From: DASWLF01 sp963768765
GTDB taxonomy: Bacteria; Desulfobacterota; Desulfobaccia; Desulfobaccales; 0-14-0-80-60-11
Direction: 5' to 3'
NCBI GenBank assembly: GCA_963768765.1
Contig: CAVYJK010000030.1
Location: 1-64,000, forward strand
Length of the DNA: 64,000 nt
The position numbers and the translations under genes are program-made. Positions 62,221 through 64,000 of the stretch are shown here, piece after piece; position 1 is the stretch's first letter; each line of letters opens with the position of its first letter. The notes beneath the pieces were generated by a model. It was given only the letters and a program-made list of their open reading frames with translations. It searched no databases and was not told the origin of the DNA.

Positions 62221-62514
62221 CTACTTCCGCATTTTCTTCATCAGGCAGGCCTCAGCCTTTGCTGCCGCAGCCTCTGCCCGATCCGCCGCCGCCTCAGCCT
62301 TGTCAGCTGAAGCTTTCGCGTCTGCCGCCGCCATTTCGGCGTTCCGCGCTGCGCTGTCCGCTTTAGCAGCAGACGCCGCCGCCTGATCGGCGTACATCTT
62401 GCCCTGATCGACGTCCTTCTTGCACTGGTCGCAGCAACCCGCTCCCATGGCGAGAATGAACGCCATAAGGATGGCCAGAGCAAAGCCCTTCCTTACCAAA
62501 GCTTTCCTCATCAT
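62221..62514 (-). CDS. Ala-rich Lpp-like lipoprotein, copy 2
   Basis: ATG 62514 (or 62511) after GGGGGG. Signal and lipobox ILAMGAGC-CDQCKKDVDQGK, then heptad Ala-rich helix (ADQAAASAAKADSAARNAEM, AADAKASADKAEAAADRAEA) and the end AEACLMKKMRK. The terminal Arg-Lys resembles E. coli Lpp (YRK), whose last Lys is joined to peptidoglycan by L,D-transpeptidase. ~97 residues. Sixty bases upstream of copy 1 in the same direction, so co-transcribed. Confidence 0.72.
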   Translation of the reverse strand: MMRKALVRKGFALAILMAFILAMGAGCCDQCKKDVDQGKMYADQAAASAAKADSAARNAEMAAADAKASADKAEAAADRAEAAAAKAEACLMKKMRK

Positions 62515-62582
62515 CTATCCCCCCTTCTCAAAGAGATGGTTAAAGGTTAGTAGGATGCCCACATTTAATAATAGTGGGGCAC

Positions 62583-62703
62583 AAATATCAAGAAAAATTA
62601 TGCCCTCCAGAAATTTTTTTTTCGTTTACAAGCGGCTCGGGCATATAAGTTCTTGATTTTGGGTAAATATAAGTATCTCACGGAAAATATCAAGAAAAAT
62701 TAT
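62583..62703. repeat. 19-bp direct repeat upstream of the lipoprotein genes
   Basis: AAATATCAAGAAAAATTAT at 62583-62601 and again at 62685-62703, 102 bases apart. On the minus strand each contains TTGATA, a -35-like hexamer. Possible operator or duplicated promoter. Confidence 0.6.
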
Positions 62704-62753
62704 TCAATTTTTCTGATTTCCCTGTGGCTCCCTGATGGCTGCACAATTATAAT

Positions 62754-64000
62754 CTATTGAATTTCATAGAATAGTGGCTTGTTCGGCCCAGCCAATTTTT
62801 TTCCATAAGGATACATCTCCCCCCAGTTTGGCCCGGTGCGCAGGTCCACCTCCAGAGGCACCTGGAGATGAACCACGTTCTCCATTACCTGGCGCGCCAG
62901 CTTGGCGGTGTCCCCCAACTCGGCTTCCGGCACCTCCAGGAGGAGTTCGTCGTGGAGCTGCAGCAGCATTTTCCCGGACAGCCCCCGGTCGTTCAGGGCT
63001 GATTCCAGTTGCACCATGGCCTTTTTAATGATATCCGCCGCAGTGCCCTGGAGGGGGGTGTTAATGGCGCTGCGCTCCGCCTCCTGCCGCAGGAGGCGGT
63101 TGCTGCTGTTGATCTGGGGGATCTGGCGCCGGCGCCCCAGCAGGGTGGTGACCCAGCCTTGCTTCCGGGCCTGCTCCAGGGTGCCGTCCAGATACGCCTT
63201 CACCTGGGAGTATCGGCCGAAATACCGCTGGATGAAATCATGGGCCACCCGGGTGCTGACTCCCAGCTGCTTGGCCAGCCCGAAGGGGCTCATGCCGTAG
63301 ATGATGCCGAAATTGACCACCTTGGCGGACCGCCGCATATCCGGGGACACCAGCTCCGGGTGAATGTTGAACACCACCCCGGCGGTCTGCCGGTGGATGT
63401 CCACCTTTTCCAGGAAGGCCTTGAGGAGGGCGGGGTCCTGGGAAAAGTGGGCCAGGAGCCGCAGCTCCATCTGGGAGTAGTCGGCGCTGAGAAAGACGCG
63501 GCCCCGGGGAGCCACAAAGGCCTGGCGGACCTGGCCCCCCAGCTCCCCCCGCACCGGGATGTTCTGCAAATTGGGGTCCCGGCTGGACAACCGCCCGGTG
63601 GCCGCCACCGACTGCAGGAAGGTGGTGTGGATCCGGCCGGTGGCCGGGTTCACCAGCTTCAAGAGGGCGTCCACGTAAGTGGACTTGAGCTTCCCCATGG
63701 TGCGGTATTCCAGGACCTTGGCCGGCAGCGGGTGTTCGGAGGCCAGGGTTTGCAGCACCTCCACGTCGGTGGACCGGGCCTTGCCCTTGGTCTTTTTCTG
63801 GGGGGTAAGCTTCAATCTGTCAAAGAGGATGCGGCCCAACTGCTGGGGGGACTGGATGAGGAACTCCTCCCCGGACATCTCGTAAATTTCCCGCTCCAGG
63901 CGCTGCATCTCCGTTTCCAGGTCCAGACCGAAGCGCCGGAGGAACTCCTGGTCCACGGCAATGCCGGTTTCTTCCATGCGGGCCAGGGTCCCCAAAAGGG
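62754..64000 (-). CDS. polA: DNA polymerase I, C-terminal polymerase domain (partial)
   Basis: Family-A polymerase motifs: A SADYSQMELRLLAHFSQDP, B (O-helix) RRSAKVVNFGIIYGMSPFGL, C LLQLHDELLLEVPEAELG, plus RLSSRDPNLQNIPVRGELG. The 5' side (5' nuclease and 3'-5' domains) runs off the window; the open frame continues past 64000. Ends PNKPLFYEIQ at 62754. Repair and Okazaki-fragment processing. Confidence 0.95.
   Translation of the reverse strand, partial: LLGTLARMEETGIAVDQEFLRRFGLDLETEMQRLEREIYEMSGEEFLIQSPQQLGRILFDRLKLTPQKKTKGKARSTDVEVLQTLASEHPLPAKVLEYRTMGKLKSTYVDALLKLVNPATGRIHTTFLQSVAATGRLSSRDPNLQNIPVRGELGGQVRQAFVAPRGRVFLSADYSQMELRLLAHFSQDPALLKAFLEKVDIHRQTAGVVFNIHPELVSPDMRRSAKVVNFGIIYGMSPFGLAKQLGVSTRVAHDFIQRYFGRYSQVKAYLDGTLEQARKQGWVTTLLGRRRQIPQINSSNRLLRQEAERSAINTPLQGTAADIIKKAMVQLESALNDRGLSGKMLLQLHDELLLEVPEAELGDTAKLARQVMENVVHLQVPLEVDLRTGPNWGEMYPYGKKLAGPNKPLFYEIQ

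Noticed and set aside
1..64000. CRISPR array, tRNA or rRNA genes
   Set aside because: No regularly spaced repeats and no T-loop/acceptor pattern seen; the tandem repeat at 61813 is coding.

Overview
The window is mostly GC-rich bacterial chromosome, interrupted near the left end by an AT-rich island. The gene content points to an anaerobic Desulfobacterota (deltaproteobacterial) relative. It includes a group 3b [NiFe]-hydrogenase operon, ADP-forming acetate-CoA ligase, a rhodanese-rubrerythrin-like protein next to a DUF3786 Fe-S protein, a sulfide-type Thi4 (catalytic Cys replaced by His), an HdrD/GlcF-like Fe-S protein with FAD oxidases, and a complete type II secretion operon. The assignment is an inference from family content; no rRNA gene is present to confirm it.

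Layout. 1-2.57 kb: damaged FAD oxidase / Fe-S oxidoreductase cluster. 2.57-8.47 kb: accessory island with an AT-rich NACHT-HEAT STAND NTPase, a CYTH-fold protein (class IV adenylyl cyclase-like), gene-poor DNA with short repeats, and an XRE regulator plus tyrosine integrase. The island ends beside the 3' stub of an outer-membrane protein gene. 8.5-24 kb: M48 protease, three sensor kinases, HD-GYP, metallo-beta-lactamase fold hydrolase, L,D-transpeptidase, EEP nuclease, dGTPase and an SDR. 24-34 kb: redox and energy genes (DUF3786, rhodanese fusion, ADP-forming acetate-CoA ligase, hydrogenase protease, hydrogenase HydADGB with an embedded cyclic-nucleotide-binding protein). 34-38 kb: two tiny ORFs, an outer-membrane barrel, an Amt remnant and a sigma54-type amt-glnK operon. 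38-51 kb: prepilin peptidase and T2SS genes (order E-F-G-H-I-J-K-L-M-C-D). 51-59 kb: aminotransferase, ROK kinase, TsaC, RlmB, Thi4, GatB, MtnA. 59-62.5 kb: two tandem L,D-transpeptidases facing two Braun-type Ala-rich lipoproteins. 62.7 kb to the end: PolA (partial).

The strongest candidate for something new is the NACHT-HEAT plus CYTH gene pair at 2.57-5.93 kb: a STAND-type sensor ATPase directly followed by a possible nucleotide-cyclase-like protein, next to an integrase and distinct in base composition. Second is the L,D-transpeptidase/Lpp-like cluster, which looks like an envelope-tethering module.

Caution: at least twenty genes, including essential ones (gatB, several gsp genes, mtnA), carry single-base frameshifts, many at homopolymers. 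This looks like uncorrected assembly error more than biology, so broken genes are reported here as joined coding regions with the shift positions stated. A second window-wide pattern is a family of long G-rich/C-rich hairpins at the 3' ends of transcription units, plus several classes of intergenic palindromes.
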